From the NCBI GenBank assembly GCA_016789245.1, contig JAEURM010000011.1, positions 1-19,711 on the forward strand: a DNA stretch of 19,711 bases, read 5' to 3'. How positions within the stretch are numbered: the stretch's first letter is position 1; every line of letters starts with the position of its first letter. The position numbers and the translations under genes are program-made. Source of the stretch: Anaerolineales bacterium (lineage in GTDB: Bacteria; Chloroflexota; Anaerolineae; Anaerolineales; UBA6663). This document shows positions 1-7,910 of the stretch, in pieces. The notes below the pieces were generated by a model. It searched no databases. It was not told the DNA's origin and worked only from the letters and a program-made list of their open reading frames with translations.

Positions 1-752
1 GGCAAGCGTTTGTGGCCGGGCGCGGCAACGTTCTGCTGGCCGCCGATTACTCTCAAATTGAACTGCGGATTGCGGCCCATTACTCTAAAGACCCAACTCT
101 GCTAAAGGCGTTTGCGGAAGGCGAAGATATTCACACCACCACCGCCGCCACCGTGTTGGGCTTAAAGCCAGAGAAGGTGACGAAAGACCAACGCCGTTTG
201 GCCAAGGTGATTAACTTTGGGCTGTTGTACGGCATGGGGCCGTTTGCGCTCTCACGGCAAACCGGCTTAACGCTGGCCGAGGCCGAAGAGTTTGTGAAGA
301 ATTATTTTGCCCGCTTCCCGCTCATCAAACAATATTTGGATGAGACGAAGAAATTTGCGGCGGAGAACGGCTACGTGCAAACGCTGATGGGCCGCCGCCG
401 CTACTTCCCCGGCTTGAGCGGTAGTGGCGTGCAGGCTAACTCCCGTGAAGCGGCCATTGCGCGCGCGCGCGCCGAGCGGGAGGCCATCAATGCGCCCATT
501 CAAGGCACCGCGGCGGATATTGTGAAGCAGGCCATGCTGAATTTGCCGCCTGCGCTGGTTAAGGCGGGCTTGCAGGCCAAGATGCTTTTGCAAGTGCATG
601 ATGAGTTGGTGCTGGAGTGCCCCAAGAAAGAAGTGAAAGATACCGCCCGCGTGGTGCGCCAAGTGATGGAAAGCGCCTTCAAGCTTGCTGTGCCACTCGG
701 CGTAGAAGTGCGCTCCGGCACCAATTGGGAAGAGATGAAGACGGTAGGGTGA
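1..752 (+). CDS. polA: DNA polymerase I, C-terminal polymerase domain (5' partial)
   Basis: This is the 3' end of a family A DNA polymerase, which fills gaps in repair and Okazaki-fragment processing. The reading frame is already open at base 3, so the gene begins upstream of the window and the GTG at 12 is internal. Numbering from the codon at 12: motif A DYSQIELR lies at 12-19 with the catalytic Asp12; the O-helix reads RRLAKVINFGLLYG at 61-74, with Arg61, Lys65, Phe69 and Tyr73 matching the conserved E. coli positions 754, 758, 762 and 766; motif C LQVHDELV is at 193-200 with the second catalytic Asp. Phe rather than Tyr at the O-helix position is the type that discriminates against dideoxynucleotides. 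A short insertion (about 133-145) precedes the conserved AINAPIQGTAAD stretch. All polymerase residues expected in this part are intact. The presence or state of the 5' and 3' exonuclease domains cannot be seen. Confidence 0.97.
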   Translation, partial: QAFVAGRGNVLLAADYSQIELRIAAHYSKDPTLLKAFAEGEDIHTTTAATVLGLKPEKVTKDQRRLAKVINFGLLYGMGPFALSRQTGLTLAEAEEFVKNYFARFPLIKQYLDETKKFAAENGYVQTLMGRRRYFPGLSGSGVQANSREAAIARARAEREAINAPIQGTAADIVKQAMLNLPPALVKAGLQAKMLLQVHDELVLECPKKEVKDTARVVRQVMESAFKLAVPLGVEVRSGTNWEEMKTVG

Positions 753-788
753 AGTTTTGGGCAGGTCTAAAATTATCTCGGCCTAAAG

Positions 789-933
789 CCTCTCCCCAGC
801 GGCTTGCGGCCCGAATGGGCTGGGAGAGGTTTGGTGAGGGGAGAATGGCGGCTTTTATTCAGCCTACGCTCTTGTAAAGCCATACGCTGACCCTCATCTG
901 GCCTTCGGCCACCTTGTCCTTACAAGGGAGAAG
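789..933. repeat. MITE-like interspersed repeat with inverted arms
   Basis: CCTCTCCCCAGC (789-800) is complementary, with one bulged base, to GCTGGGAGAGG (819-829), giving a strong hairpin 36 bases after the polA stop that may act as its transcript end. Further on, GGTGAGGGG (834-842) and CCCTCATC (891-898) are related in inverted orientation. The segment 891-933 (CCCTCATCTGGCCTTCGG and onward) resembles a class of short interspersed sequences common in bacterial intergenic DNA. No transposase is encoded, so if it is mobile it must be non-autonomous. Its repeat nature is inferred from resemblance and symmetry; copy number cannot be judged from one window. Confidence 0.55.
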
Positions 934-989
934 AATTGGACCGAGTTGGTTTAATATACTTTCAATTTGCTTCTAGGCGCAATTCCCCT

Positions 990-1026
990 ACAATCAGCAA
1001 TTGAAAATCAGCAATCCAAAATCTGC
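990..1026. repeat. Short-period degenerate repeat upstream of the TPR gene
   Basis: The words AATCAGCAATT, AATCAGCAATCC and AATCTGC follow each other with a period of about 13-15 bases, ending 15 bases before the ATG at 1042. The same kind of stutter, with different words, lies before several other genes in the window (5683-5757, 14805-14872, 16202-16232, 18003-18075). Confidence 0.6.
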
Positions 1027-1041
1027 TATACTTTTTTCACT

Positions 1042-3351
1042 ATGGCTGGAAACCGCTCTAATTTTGACCAAGCAATGAGCAAGGGGCACTCGGCGGCCTG
1101 GGACCAATTGTGGGACCGCGCTATTGCCTACTACCGCGCCGCCTTGACCGAATTCCCCGATGAGCCAACAGCGCTGAGTGCGCTGGGTTTGGTGCTCTTT
1201 CAAACGGATAGGTTGGATGACGCGCTGAACATCTATCAACGCGCGGCTATGCTCACGCCCGGTGACCCGGTGGCGCCGGAAAAGTGCGGTGAGATTTTTG
1301 AACGCCAAGGCCGCCTGAACGAAGCCGTGCAAACGTACTCCGCCGTGGCGGATTTGCACCTGCGCCGGCGGGATGTGCAAAAAGCCATTGATTTATGGAC
1401 GCGCATCGTCAAACTCGCGCCGGATAATCTCAACATTCGCATGATGTTGGTGCGCGCGCTGGAGAACGAGAACCTGCCACAACGCGCCGCGCTGGAATAC
1501 GTGGATTTGGCCCGTACCCTGCAAAGCGCCCGCGAGCCAGAAAAAGCCGAGCAAGTGTTATTGCGGGCCGGGCAGTTAGACCCCAGCTCCGCCGAAGTGC
1601 GGGTGGCTTACGAACGTTTGCGCCGCAAGCAACCCATTCTGCCCATCAATCGGCAGGCTAAGCCCAAGACGGGCATGTTGCCGCCGTTGGAAGAAGAGCC
1701 GCCGGCTGAAACCGCGCCTGCGGTGGAACATCACGGCCCGCAGGCTTCACCGATTGACGCGGCCAAAGATGTGGCGATGGGCGGGCTAGCCGAAATGCTG
1801 TTTGAAGAAGATACGGATACCAGCAAGGCCAATGCCTCTCTCAGCGTAGGCGCTCTCATGCGGGGTTTTGGCTCAGGCCGAGATTCCGAAGGCCGCCGCG
1901 CGCAAGTGGCCATGTATTTGGGGCAGGCCATTAACAGCCAATCTTCCGGCCACGGTGAAGCGGCCTTGGGCAATTACAACGCCGCGTTGGATAAAGGCTT
2001 TGACCATCCGCTCATCCACTTCATGATTGGCGCGCTGAGCTTGGAGCAAAATAGCGCCGCCGAAGCGCTGGAACACTTCCCCAACGCCATTGTGCGTGAT
2101 GATATTAAGCTGGGCGCACTGTACGGTTTGGCCGAAGCATATCGCCTGAACGGTGATGCGCGCGAAGCGTTCTCGTATTTTCTAGAAGCGTTGAAGACGC
2201 TAGATATGAGCCTGATTGCGCCAGACCGGCAAGACCGGCTGGTGGAAGCGTATGAGACTTTGGCGGAATCATTAACCCGCGCCTCTGAGGCGGATATAAA
2301 CCGCATCATCCCCGGGTTGCGTGGCTTCCTCACGGGTGATAACTGGGAAAGCCATGCGCGCCAAACGCGCCAGCAACTTGATGGCGCAAATGATGAGACG
2401 GTGGTGGCGCTGGCCGACCAAGTGGCCGTGCCCGAAGCTGACCAAGTGATGGAAGCCATGCGGCGTATTGATGATTTCATTCGCCGTAAGTTGTATGCCA
2501 CCGCTATGGAAGAAGCGCTCTTTGCGTTGAATGATGCGCCCACGTATTTGCCCATTCACATCCGCATGGCGGAGATTTTGGTGGCGGAGAACAAGCCGGA
2601 AGTGGCCTCCACCAAATACAAAGTGATTGCCAACACCTACAAAATCCGGGGTGAGGCAGGCCGCGCGGCGCGGTTACTGCAAAATGCCCTCCGGCTTAAC
2701 CCGGTGGATATTGATGCCCGCCGTGAGCTAATTGCCATGCTCATCGCACAGGGCCACACAGATGAGGCCCTTAAGCAATACATGGAGTTGGCCACCACCT
2801 ATTATGATTTGGCGGATTTGGAAACAGCGCGCGAGACGTATGAAGAAGCGCTGAAGGTTGCCAATCAAGCGGGCGAGCGCCAGTGGAGCGCCGAACTGCT
2901 TCATAAGTTGGGTGATATTCAAATGCAACGCTTGGCGTGGCGCGATGCGCTCAAGATTTATGACCAAATCAAAACCGTTGCCCCGGAAGATGAGCGGGCG
3001 CGGATTGCATTGATTGATTTACATTTCCGCTTGGGCAACCAGCCGAAGGCCATTGCCGAACTAGACGCCTACTTGAAGGTGATGATTAGCCAGCGCAATT
3101 TATCTGCGCCAACTATTGTGTTGGAAGAATTGCTGAATACGTACCCGGATGATGCGGCGCTAGTGATGCGGCTGGCGCGGCTGTATCAAGATCAAGGTCG
3201 CAAAGATGACGCCATCATGCGGTTAGATCAACTCGGTGACATTCAGTTGCAGGCTGGGCAGAATGACCAAGCCCGCGAGACCATTCGGCAGATTTTGACT
3301 CTTGGGCCAGTTGACCCAACGCCGTACGAACAGTTACTGTCTCAGATTTAA
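1042..3351 (+). CDS. Large tetratricopeptide-repeat (TPR) protein
   Basis: A 769-residue soluble protein built mainly of TPR helices. An N-terminal TPR block covers roughly residues 20-195 (for example ALGLVLFQTDRLDDALNIYQ and CGEIFERQGRLNEAVQTY). A Pro/Glu/Ala-rich, probably flexible linker spans about 197-310. A second, longer TPR array runs from about 315 to the C-terminus, with units such as LGDIQMQRLAWRDALKIYDQ. No signal peptide, membrane segment or catalytic motif is visible, so it is most likely a protein-protein interaction scaffold; the partner is unknown. The ATG at 1042 is chosen over an in-frame TTG at 967, whose extension encodes only repeat DNA. No Shine-Dalgarno precedes the ATG. 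The gene lies about 100 bases upstream of the c-di-AMP synthase, but no functional link can be shown. Confidence 0.88.
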   Translation: MAGNRSNFDQAMSKGHSAAWDQLWDRAIAYYRAALTEFPDEPTALSALGLVLFQTDRLDDALNIYQRAAMLTPGDPVAPEKCGEIFERQGRLNEAVQTYSAVADLHLRRRDVQKAIDLWTRIVKLAPDNLNIRMMLVRALENENLPQRAALEYVDLARTLQSAREPEKAEQVLLRAGQLDPSSAEVRVAYERLRRKQPILPINRQAKPKTGMLPPLEEEPPAETAPAVEHHGPQASPIDAAKDVAMGGLAEMLFEEDTDTSKANASLSVGALMRGFGSGRDSEGRRAQVAMYLGQAINSQSSGHGEAALGNYNAALDKGFDHPLIHFMIGALSLEQNSAAEALEHFPNAIVRDDIKLGALYGLAEAYRLNGDAREAFSYFLEALKTLDMSLIAPDRQDRLVEAYETLAESLTRASEADINRIIPGLRGFLTGDNWESHARQTRQQLDGANDETVVALADQVAVPEADQVMEAMRRIDDFIRRKLYATAMEEALFALNDAPTYLPIHIRMAEILVAENKPEVASTKYKVIANTYKIRGEAGRAARLLQNALRLNPVDIDARRELIAMLIAQGHTDEALKQYMELATTYYDLADLETARETYEEALKVANQAGERQWSAELLHKLGDIQMQRLAWRDALKIYDQIKTVAPEDERARIALIDLHFRLGNQPKAIAELDAYLKVMISQRNLSAPTIVLEELLNTYPDDAALVMRLARLYQDQGRKDDAIMRLDQLGDIQLQAGQNDQARETIRQILTLGPVDPTPYEQLLSQI

Positions 3352-3427
3352 GAGCGATTCTGGCAGTTTTTTCCGTCCAAGGGTGACAAAACCGTTTGGG
3401 CGCTGTGAGAGGGGATACAATTACAGT

Positions 3428-3437
3428 GCGCTAGCGC
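3428..3437. repeat. Perfect 10-bp palindrome before cdaA
   Basis: GCGCTAGCGC is self-complementary and lies between a possible -10 box (TACAAT, 3416-3421) and the GTG start at 3451. A TTGGGC at 3396-3401 is only 14 bases from the -10, so the promoter is weak or atypical. The palindrome could be an operator half-site pair or chance; there is no direct evidence for either. Confidence 0.3.
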
Positions 3438-3450
3438 CATTTAATACGCC

Positions 3451-5664
3451 GTGCCAACCCTCCCCACTGAGCTGACTTTCTTCCTCTCACAACTGACTTG
3501 GGTCAGTTTGCTTGATATTGGCTTGGTGGCGGGCGTGTGTTATTTGCTACTTCTGCTAGTGCGCGGCACCCAAGCCGTTACGCTTCTGCGTGGCATTATT
3601 TTGCTGGTGGCCGTTATCTTGGTGCTCACCACCTTTTTGCCCTTGCCCGGCTTTTCGTGGCTCCTCGGCACCAGTTTGCCGGCTCTGCTCATTTCTGTCC
3701 CCGTCATCTTTGCACCCGAAATTCGGCGTGGCTTGGAACGGTTGGGGCGGGCGGGGGCCACCATCCGTTTTGGCGCCCATGGCACGGATGTGCAACCCGT
3801 TATCCGCGCCATTGCCGCCGCCGCGCAGAAACTCTCTGAGCGGCAACATGGGGCGTTGATAGTGATTGAGCGGCAGGTGGGCTTGAAAGAGTATTTGGAT
3901 ACTGGCCACCAATTGGATGCGGCCGTCACTGCCGAAGCGCTTCTGCAAATTTTTTACCCTAACACGCCCATGCATGATGGGGCCGTGATTCTCAAAGAAG
4001 ACCGGATTGTGGCGGCAGGCTGTGTGATGCCGCTCACCTCAGCGCAACGCGTAGAGCAAAATATGGGTTTGCGCCACCGCGCCGCGCTAGGTATTTCAGA
4101 AGTGAGTGATGCGGTGGCCGTGGTGGTTTCCGAAGAGACGGGCATGATTTCGGTGGCGCACAATGGCCGCATGATTCGGCGTTTGGATGCCGAGCGGCTG
4201 ACCCACATGCTCGAAGCGTTCTATCGTCCACAAGGCCGCACGTCTTGGTCAGAGAATCTGGCCACCTTTTTTTCGGGTGGCGATGTGGCGCGGCACGGCC
4301 GTGAGCCCAACCGCGCTTTCTTACTGCGCGCTGTGTGGAGCAGTGCCAGCATGTTTGTGCTCTCGTTCCTGTTGGCCGGTTTGGTATGGTTTATTGCCAC
4401 CAGCCAAGCTAACCCATTTGAGGAACGCACACTGACTAATCCTTTGGAAGTGGCTCTGGTGAATTTGCCCCAAGATTTGATTCTGGTGAGCGCCGATAAC
4501 ACGGAAACTAACGTAACTTTGCGTGCGCCCAGCAGTGTGTTAGACCGGCTCAGCCCAGAGCTGGTGGCCGTTTCCGCCGATTTGAGTACGTTGGGCGCCG
4601 GCACTTACAGCGTGCCTTTGGTGGGCCGGGTAGATGCATCCCTGACTGCCGCCCGGGTTACTACGCTTTCGCCGTCAACCGTCATCGTTACTTTAGAGCG
4701 GCGTGCCTCGCGGGAACTGCCCATTCGCGTGGTGCGCACGGGTGAGCCGGCTTCTGGTTATGAAGCCAGCCAAAACCGTTTGGCGGAAAATTTTGCCACA
4801 GTGGTTGGCCCCACTTCGGCTGTTGACCGGGTGAGTGAAATCATTGCTCGGGTCTCGCTGACCGAACTCAAAACTGATTTCTCGCAAGAAGTCGTGCTCA
4901 TCCCGGTTGATACTTCGGGAGCGCCGGTGGCGGGTGTGGCCGTAACGCCGGGCCGCATGGCAGTGAGCATCTCCATCACTCAGCGGGCCGGATTCCGTGA
5001 GGTAGCCGTGAAGTTGAACTACAGCGGCCAACCAGCGCCCGGTTACCGCATCACTAATATCACCGTTGCGCCGTCTATCATCACCGTTTCTTCTTCAGAC
5101 CCGGCGCGGGTGCAAGATTTGCCGGGCTTTGTAGAAACGGTGCTCCTCAATATTGCTGGGGCGAGTGATGATGTGACTCAGCGTTTGGCTTTGCAATTGC
5201 CCGAAGGTGTAACACCGGTGAGTGAGCCGGTGGTGTTGGTGCAAGTGAATATTGCCGCTATTGAAAGTAGCCTACAAGTACAACGGCCCTTAGAAGTGCA
5301 GAATTTGGGCGCAGGCTTAGTGGCGCGGCTCTCCCCAGAAACGGTGGGCGTGTTCCTGTCTGGCCCTCTGCCCACACTGGATAATTTGCAAGATGGTGAT
5401 GTACGGGTGATTGTGAATTTGGAAGGCTTGGGGGTGGGTACCTATCAACTTACGCCGCAGGTGATTCTTCTGCCGGAAAATTTACGCACAGAAAACTTGC
5501 TACCCAGCACGGTGGAAGTGGTGTTAGAACGAGGCGCACCGCCCACCCGGACGCTCACGCCCACGCGCGGGCCATCGCCCACCCTCGCGCCAACCAACAC
5601 GGCCACGCCACCATTGCCCACCGTTACGCCGTCGCCTACGTTCACCCCCACACCCACGCAATAG
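3451..5664 (+). CDS. cdaA: Fused diadenylate cyclase (CdaA) and YbbR regulator (CdaR)
   Basis: A 737-residue membrane protein expected to condense two ATP into cyclic di-AMP, an essential regulator of potassium and osmotic balance in many bacteria. Three membrane helices occupy about residues 20-90. The cytosolic DAC domain follows (about 100-255) with both catalytic signatures: DGA at 176-178 (in NTPMHDGAVI) and RHR at 208-210 (in GLRHRAALG). A fourth membrane helix lies at about 297-317, followed by four YbbR-type extracytoplasmic repeats (about 320-695). A Pro/Thr-rich tail (695-737, TPT/SPT units) ends the protein. In Bacillus, CdaA (about 273 aa) and CdaR (about 483 aa) are separate genes of one operon with glmM; here the two are one chain of nearly the summed length, and glmM is not adjacent. 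The start is GTG with no good Shine-Dalgarno. The tail resembles low-complexity ends common in Chloroflexota surface proteins. Confidence 0.93.
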   Translation: MPTLPTELTFFLSQLTWVSLLDIGLVAGVCYLLLLLVRGTQAVTLLRGIILLVAVILVLTTFLPLPGFSWLLGTSLPALLISVPVIFAPEIRRGLERLGRAGATIRFGAHGTDVQPVIRAIAAAAQKLSERQHGALIVIERQVGLKEYLDTGHQLDAAVTAEALLQIFYPNTPMHDGAVILKEDRIVAAGCVMPLTSAQRVEQNMGLRHRAALGISEVSDAVAVVVSEETGMISVAHNGRMIRRLDAERLTHMLEAFYRPQGRTSWSENLATFFSGGDVARHGREPNRAFLLRAVWSSASMFVLSFLLAGLVWFIATSQANPFEERTLTNPLEVALVNLPQDLILVSADNTETNVTLRAPSSVLDRLSPELVAVSADLSTLGAGTYSVPLVGRVDASLTAARVTTLSPSTVIVTLERRASRELPIRVVRTGEPASGYEASQNRLAENFATVVGPTSAVDRVSEIIARVSLTELKTDFSQEVVLIPVDTSGAPVAGVAVTPGRMAVSISITQRAGFREVAVKLNYSGQPAPGYRITNITVAPSIITVSSSDPARVQDLPGFVETVLLNIAGASDDVTQRLALQLPEGVTPVSEPVVLVQVNIAAIESSLQVQRPLEVQNLGAGLVARLSPETVGVFLSGPLPTLDNLQDGDVRVIVNLEGLGVGTYQLTPQVILLPENLRTENLLPSTVEVVLERGAPPTRTLTPTRGPSPTLAPTNTATPPLPTVTPSPTFTPTPTQ

Positions 5665-5682
5665 CGGTATCATTAGTAGTCC

Positions 5683-5757
5683 TGTAGTCAGATAGTCTGA
5701 TGGTCGGATAGTCGGTTGGTCTGTAATCTGTGTTCTGTATTCTGAGTTCTATAATCT
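5683..5757. repeat. Short-period stutter repeat before der
   Basis: Two consecutive runs are visible. The first is built of AGTC/GATAGTC/GGTC words (for example CAGATAGTCTGATGGTCGG), the second of TCTGTGTTCTGTATTCTGAG words. The period is about 8-11 bases. The stretch fills nearly the whole 96-base gap between cdaA and der and contains no Shine-Dalgarno sequence. Confidence 0.6.
5750..5755 (+). promoter_or_regulatory. Candidate -10 box for leaderless der mRNA
   Basis: TATAAT ends five bases before the ATG of der at 5761. Transcription normally starts 6-7 bases after a -10 box, which would place +1 at or next to the start codon. No -35 box is evident at 16-19 bases upstream, so this is a candidate only. 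Confidence 0.35.
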
Positions 5758-5760
5758 CTC

Positions 5761-7134
5761 ATGTCTAAACCTCTCGTCGCCATTGTTGGGCGTCCCAACG
5801 TTGGCAAAAGCACTTTCTTTAATCGTCTAGCGGGTGAGCGCTTGGCCGTGGTGGATGATACGCCCGGCACCACGCGTGACCGTTTGGTGGCCGAGGCTGA
5901 ATGGAACGGTATCACTTTCAACATGGTGGATACGGGCGGCATTGAGCCCTTACCACGCCGTGCCGGTGAGCAAGCCCTCGCCACAGATTCGGCGCAGTTT
6001 GTGCCGCAGATGCGGGCGCAGGCGGAAATGGCCATCGCCGAAGCAGATTTAGTGGTGTTTATGAGTGAAAGCCGCTTGGGGGTGACCGAAGCTGACCGGG
6101 AAGTGGCCGAGATTTTACGCCGGGCGCAAAAGCGCCAGCCGGATGGCACTTGGCATCCACCCGTTTTATTGGTGGTGAACAAAACCGAAAGCCTAACCGG
6201 TGAGCAAGACGCCCTGCAATTTTATGAGTTGGGGATGGGTGAACCGCACGCCATTTCGGCTTTGCATGGCACTGGCATAGCCGATTTGCTAGATGCGATG
6301 ATGGCCGCCCTGCCGCCGCGCCCCGCCGAAGATACTAGCGAGATTGTAAAAATTGCTTTGGTGGGCAAGCCCAATGTTGGCAAAAGCTCACTGCTCAACC
6401 GATTGCTCGGGCAAGAGCGGGCCATTGTTAGCCCAGTACCCGGCACTACCCGTGATGCGATTGATACCCCGCTGACGTTTGATGGCACGCCGTTGGTGTT
6501 AATTGATACGGCTGGCATTCGGCGGCGCGGGGCCATAGACCCGGGCGTGGAAAAATGGAGCGTGCTCCGCACTTTCAAAGCTATCTCACGCGCGGATGTG
6601 GCGCTGTTAGTGGTGGATGCCACGCAACCGTTCACGGATCAAGACGCGCACGTGGCTGGCTTCATCTTGGATGAAAACAAAAGCGTGGTCATCATCGTAA
6701 ACAAGTGGGATGCGGTAGAAAAAGATTCCAACACGATGGACGAGTACGCCACGCGGCTCCGCCAAACTTTACACTTCTTAGATTATGTACCCGTCTTGTT
6801 TGTTTCGGCTAAAACGGGGCAACGGTGCCATCAGATTTTGCCCACCACGCTCGATGTGCAAGAGCAGAGGCTGGTGCGCGTGCCCACCGCGCGGCTCAAT
6901 CAAATTATGCGAGATGCGCAAATGCGCCACGCGCCGCCCGCACGCAATGGCCGCCAACTCAAACTCACCTTTGCCCAGCAAGTAAACGTGAACCCGCCCA
7001 CCTTTCTGTTTCATGTGAATGACCCCGAGTTGGCCCACTTCACTTACCGCCGTTACTTAGAAAACGTTCTCCGTGAACATTACCCCTTCACTGGCACACC
7101 TCTGCGGCTGAGTTTCCGGAAGAAGAATGAGTGA
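5761..7134 (+). CDS. der: Ribosome-associated GTPase Der (EngA)
   Basis: A 457-residue GTPase with two tandem G domains and a C-terminal KH-like domain, needed for assembly of the 50S ribosomal subunit. First G domain: P-loop GRPNVGKS (10-17), TTRD (37-40), DTGG (57-60). Second G domain: GKPNVGKS (202-209), DTAG (249-252), NKWD (314-317), SAKTG (349-353). The KH-like domain covers about 360-455. The specificity motif of the first G domain reads NKTE (140-143) where NKxD is the rule, and it follows a short insertion (RAQKRQPDGTWHPP, 121-134). The second domain is canonical. Length and order match the family. ATG at 5761 has no Shine-Dalgarno, but a TATAAT just upstream suggests a leaderless transcript. 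Confidence 0.96.
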   Translation: MSKPLVAIVGRPNVGKSTFFNRLAGERLAVVDDTPGTTRDRLVAEAEWNGITFNMVDTGGIEPLPRRAGEQALATDSAQFVPQMRAQAEMAIAEADLVVFMSESRLGVTEADREVAEILRRAQKRQPDGTWHPPVLLVVNKTESLTGEQDALQFYELGMGEPHAISALHGTGIADLLDAMMAALPPRPAEDTSEIVKIALVGKPNVGKSSLLNRLLGQERAIVSPVPGTTRDAIDTPLTFDGTPLVLIDTAGIRRRGAIDPGVEKWSVLRTFKAISRADVALLVVDATQPFTDQDAHVAGFILDENKSVVIIVNKWDAVEKDSNTMDEYATRLRQTLHFLDYVPVLFVSAKTGQRCHQILPTTLDVQEQRLVRVPTARLNQIMRDAQMRHAPPARNGRQLKLTFAQQVNVNPPTFLFHVNDPELAHFTYRRYLENVLREHYPFTGTPLRLSFRKKNE

Positions 7135-7173
7135 CTTGGTAATGAGTGGATAGCACCCTGAGCTTGTCTCGAA

Positions 7174-7222
7174 GTTGGGCTATGCCTTACACCTTTACCC
7201 CAAGCTTCTTACTAAGCCCAAC
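7174..7222. repeat. Inverted repeat between der and lepB
   Basis: GTTGGGCT (7174-7181) and AGCCCAAC (7215-7222) are perfectly complementary around a 33-base loop. The preceding ACCCTGAGCTTGTCTCGAAG (7155-7174) resembles a common bacterial interspersed repeat. No T-tract follows, so this is not a classical terminator. Confidence 0.4.
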
Positions 7223-7232
7223 CATTCATTGT

Positions 7233-7262
7233 TTGCTCATCTGAGTTTTCCAGCCGTATAAT
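7233..7262 (+). promoter_or_regulatory. Sigma-70-type promoter of the lepB operon
   Basis: TTGCTC (7233-7238) and TATAAT (7257-7262) are separated by 18 bases. The predicted start is near 7269. AAGGAG (7273-7278) then lies eight bases before the GTG at 7287, which decides the start codon of lepB over the TTG at 7282. Confidence 0.7.
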
Positions 7263-7286
7263 CATCGCCGATAAGGAGTTGTTGGC

Positions 7287-7910
7287 GTGTCATTATTACC
7301 TACTGAAACCGGAGCCTCACCCGAAGCGGTTGTAGAAGCCCCGGTACAAAAATCTAATGCGCGGCTGTGGGCCTTAGCGCGCGAGATACTTGAAACCATT
7401 ATTCTCACGGTGGTGATTTACGCCGTGGTGAACTTTGCCACGGGCCGCTTCCGCGTGGAAGGCGAGAGCATGTTGCCCACGCTTCACCCTAACGAATACG
7501 TGCTGATTGATAAAGTTTCTTACATGATTGGCTCACCGGAGCGGGGCGATATTGTGGTGTTTCACTATCCGCTGGGCACCGAACGCGATTTCATCAAACG
7601 CGTGATTGGCTTGCCCAACGAAACGGTGAATATCAATAATGGCGTTATCACCGTGACGCGGGTAGATGGCCAGCAAGAAATTCTGCAAGAGCCGTACATT
7701 GCTAGCCAGCCGCATTACCAAGGCTCTTGGACGCTTAAGTCTGACGAGTTTTTCGTTTTAGGGGATAATCGGAACAACTCTTCAGACTCACATAGCTGGG
7801 GCACTCTGCAACGTTCATTTTTAGTTGGCCGCGCCGTAGTGGTGTACTGGCCACTAGAAGCCTTGCAATGGGTGCCACACCATGATTATGCGAGTGCGAG
7901 CACACCTTAA
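7287..7910 (+). CDS. lepB: Signal peptidase I
   Basis: A 207-residue membrane serine protease (family S26) that removes signal peptides from secreted proteins. A cytosolic N-terminal stretch of about 25 residues is followed by one membrane helix (about 34-51). The catalytic Ser61 lies in GESMLPTL and the general base Lys104 in DFIKRVIGLP; the conserved C-terminal box GDNRNNSSDSHSWG lies at 159-172. All family boxes are present and the length is typical for a single-span bacterial enzyme. It is the first gene of a tight unit: its TAA overlaps the ATG of the next gene by one base (TAATG). It has a clear promoter and Shine-Dalgarno. Confidence 0.96.
   Translation: MSLLPTETGASPEAVVEAPVQKSNARLWALAREILETIILTVVIYAVVNFATGRFRVEGESMLPTLHPNEYVLIDKVSYMIGSPERGDIVVFHYPLGTERDFIKRVIGLPNETVNINNGVITVTRVDGQQEILQEPYIASQPHYQGSWTLKSDEFFVLGDNRNNSSDSHSWGTLQRSFLVGRAVVVYWPLEALQWVPHHDYASASTP

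Larger units (their letters stand above)
753..1041. other. Repeat-filled intergenic region between polA and the TPR gene
   Basis: No gene is supported in this 289-base gap. It holds a mobile-looking inverted-repeat element (789-933) and a short-period repeat (about 990-1026). Two TATACT boxes are present at 955-960 and 1027-1032. The second lies nine bases before the TPR start codon, but neither has a well-spaced -35 box, so promoter assignment is weak. A TTG-initiated upstream extension of the TPR frame (from 967) runs through the repeat and is not credible as coding. Confidence 0.6.

Noticed and set aside
967..1041. TTG-initiated 25-residue extension of the TPR protein
   Set aside because: It translates the short-period repeat and has no Shine-Dalgarno; the ATG at 1042 is more plausible.
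1974..2555. 193-codon open frame on the minus strand inside the TPR gene
   Set aside because: Low-complexity Ser/Arg composition and complete overlap with a convincing TPR sequence.
3540..3975. Minus-strand frames opposite the DAC domain
   Set aside because: No recognisable domain; the plus strand carries the DGA/RHR catalytic motifs.
5683..5757. CRISPR-like or VNTR array
   Set aside because: Units are too short and too degenerate, there are no spacers, and no cas genes are present.
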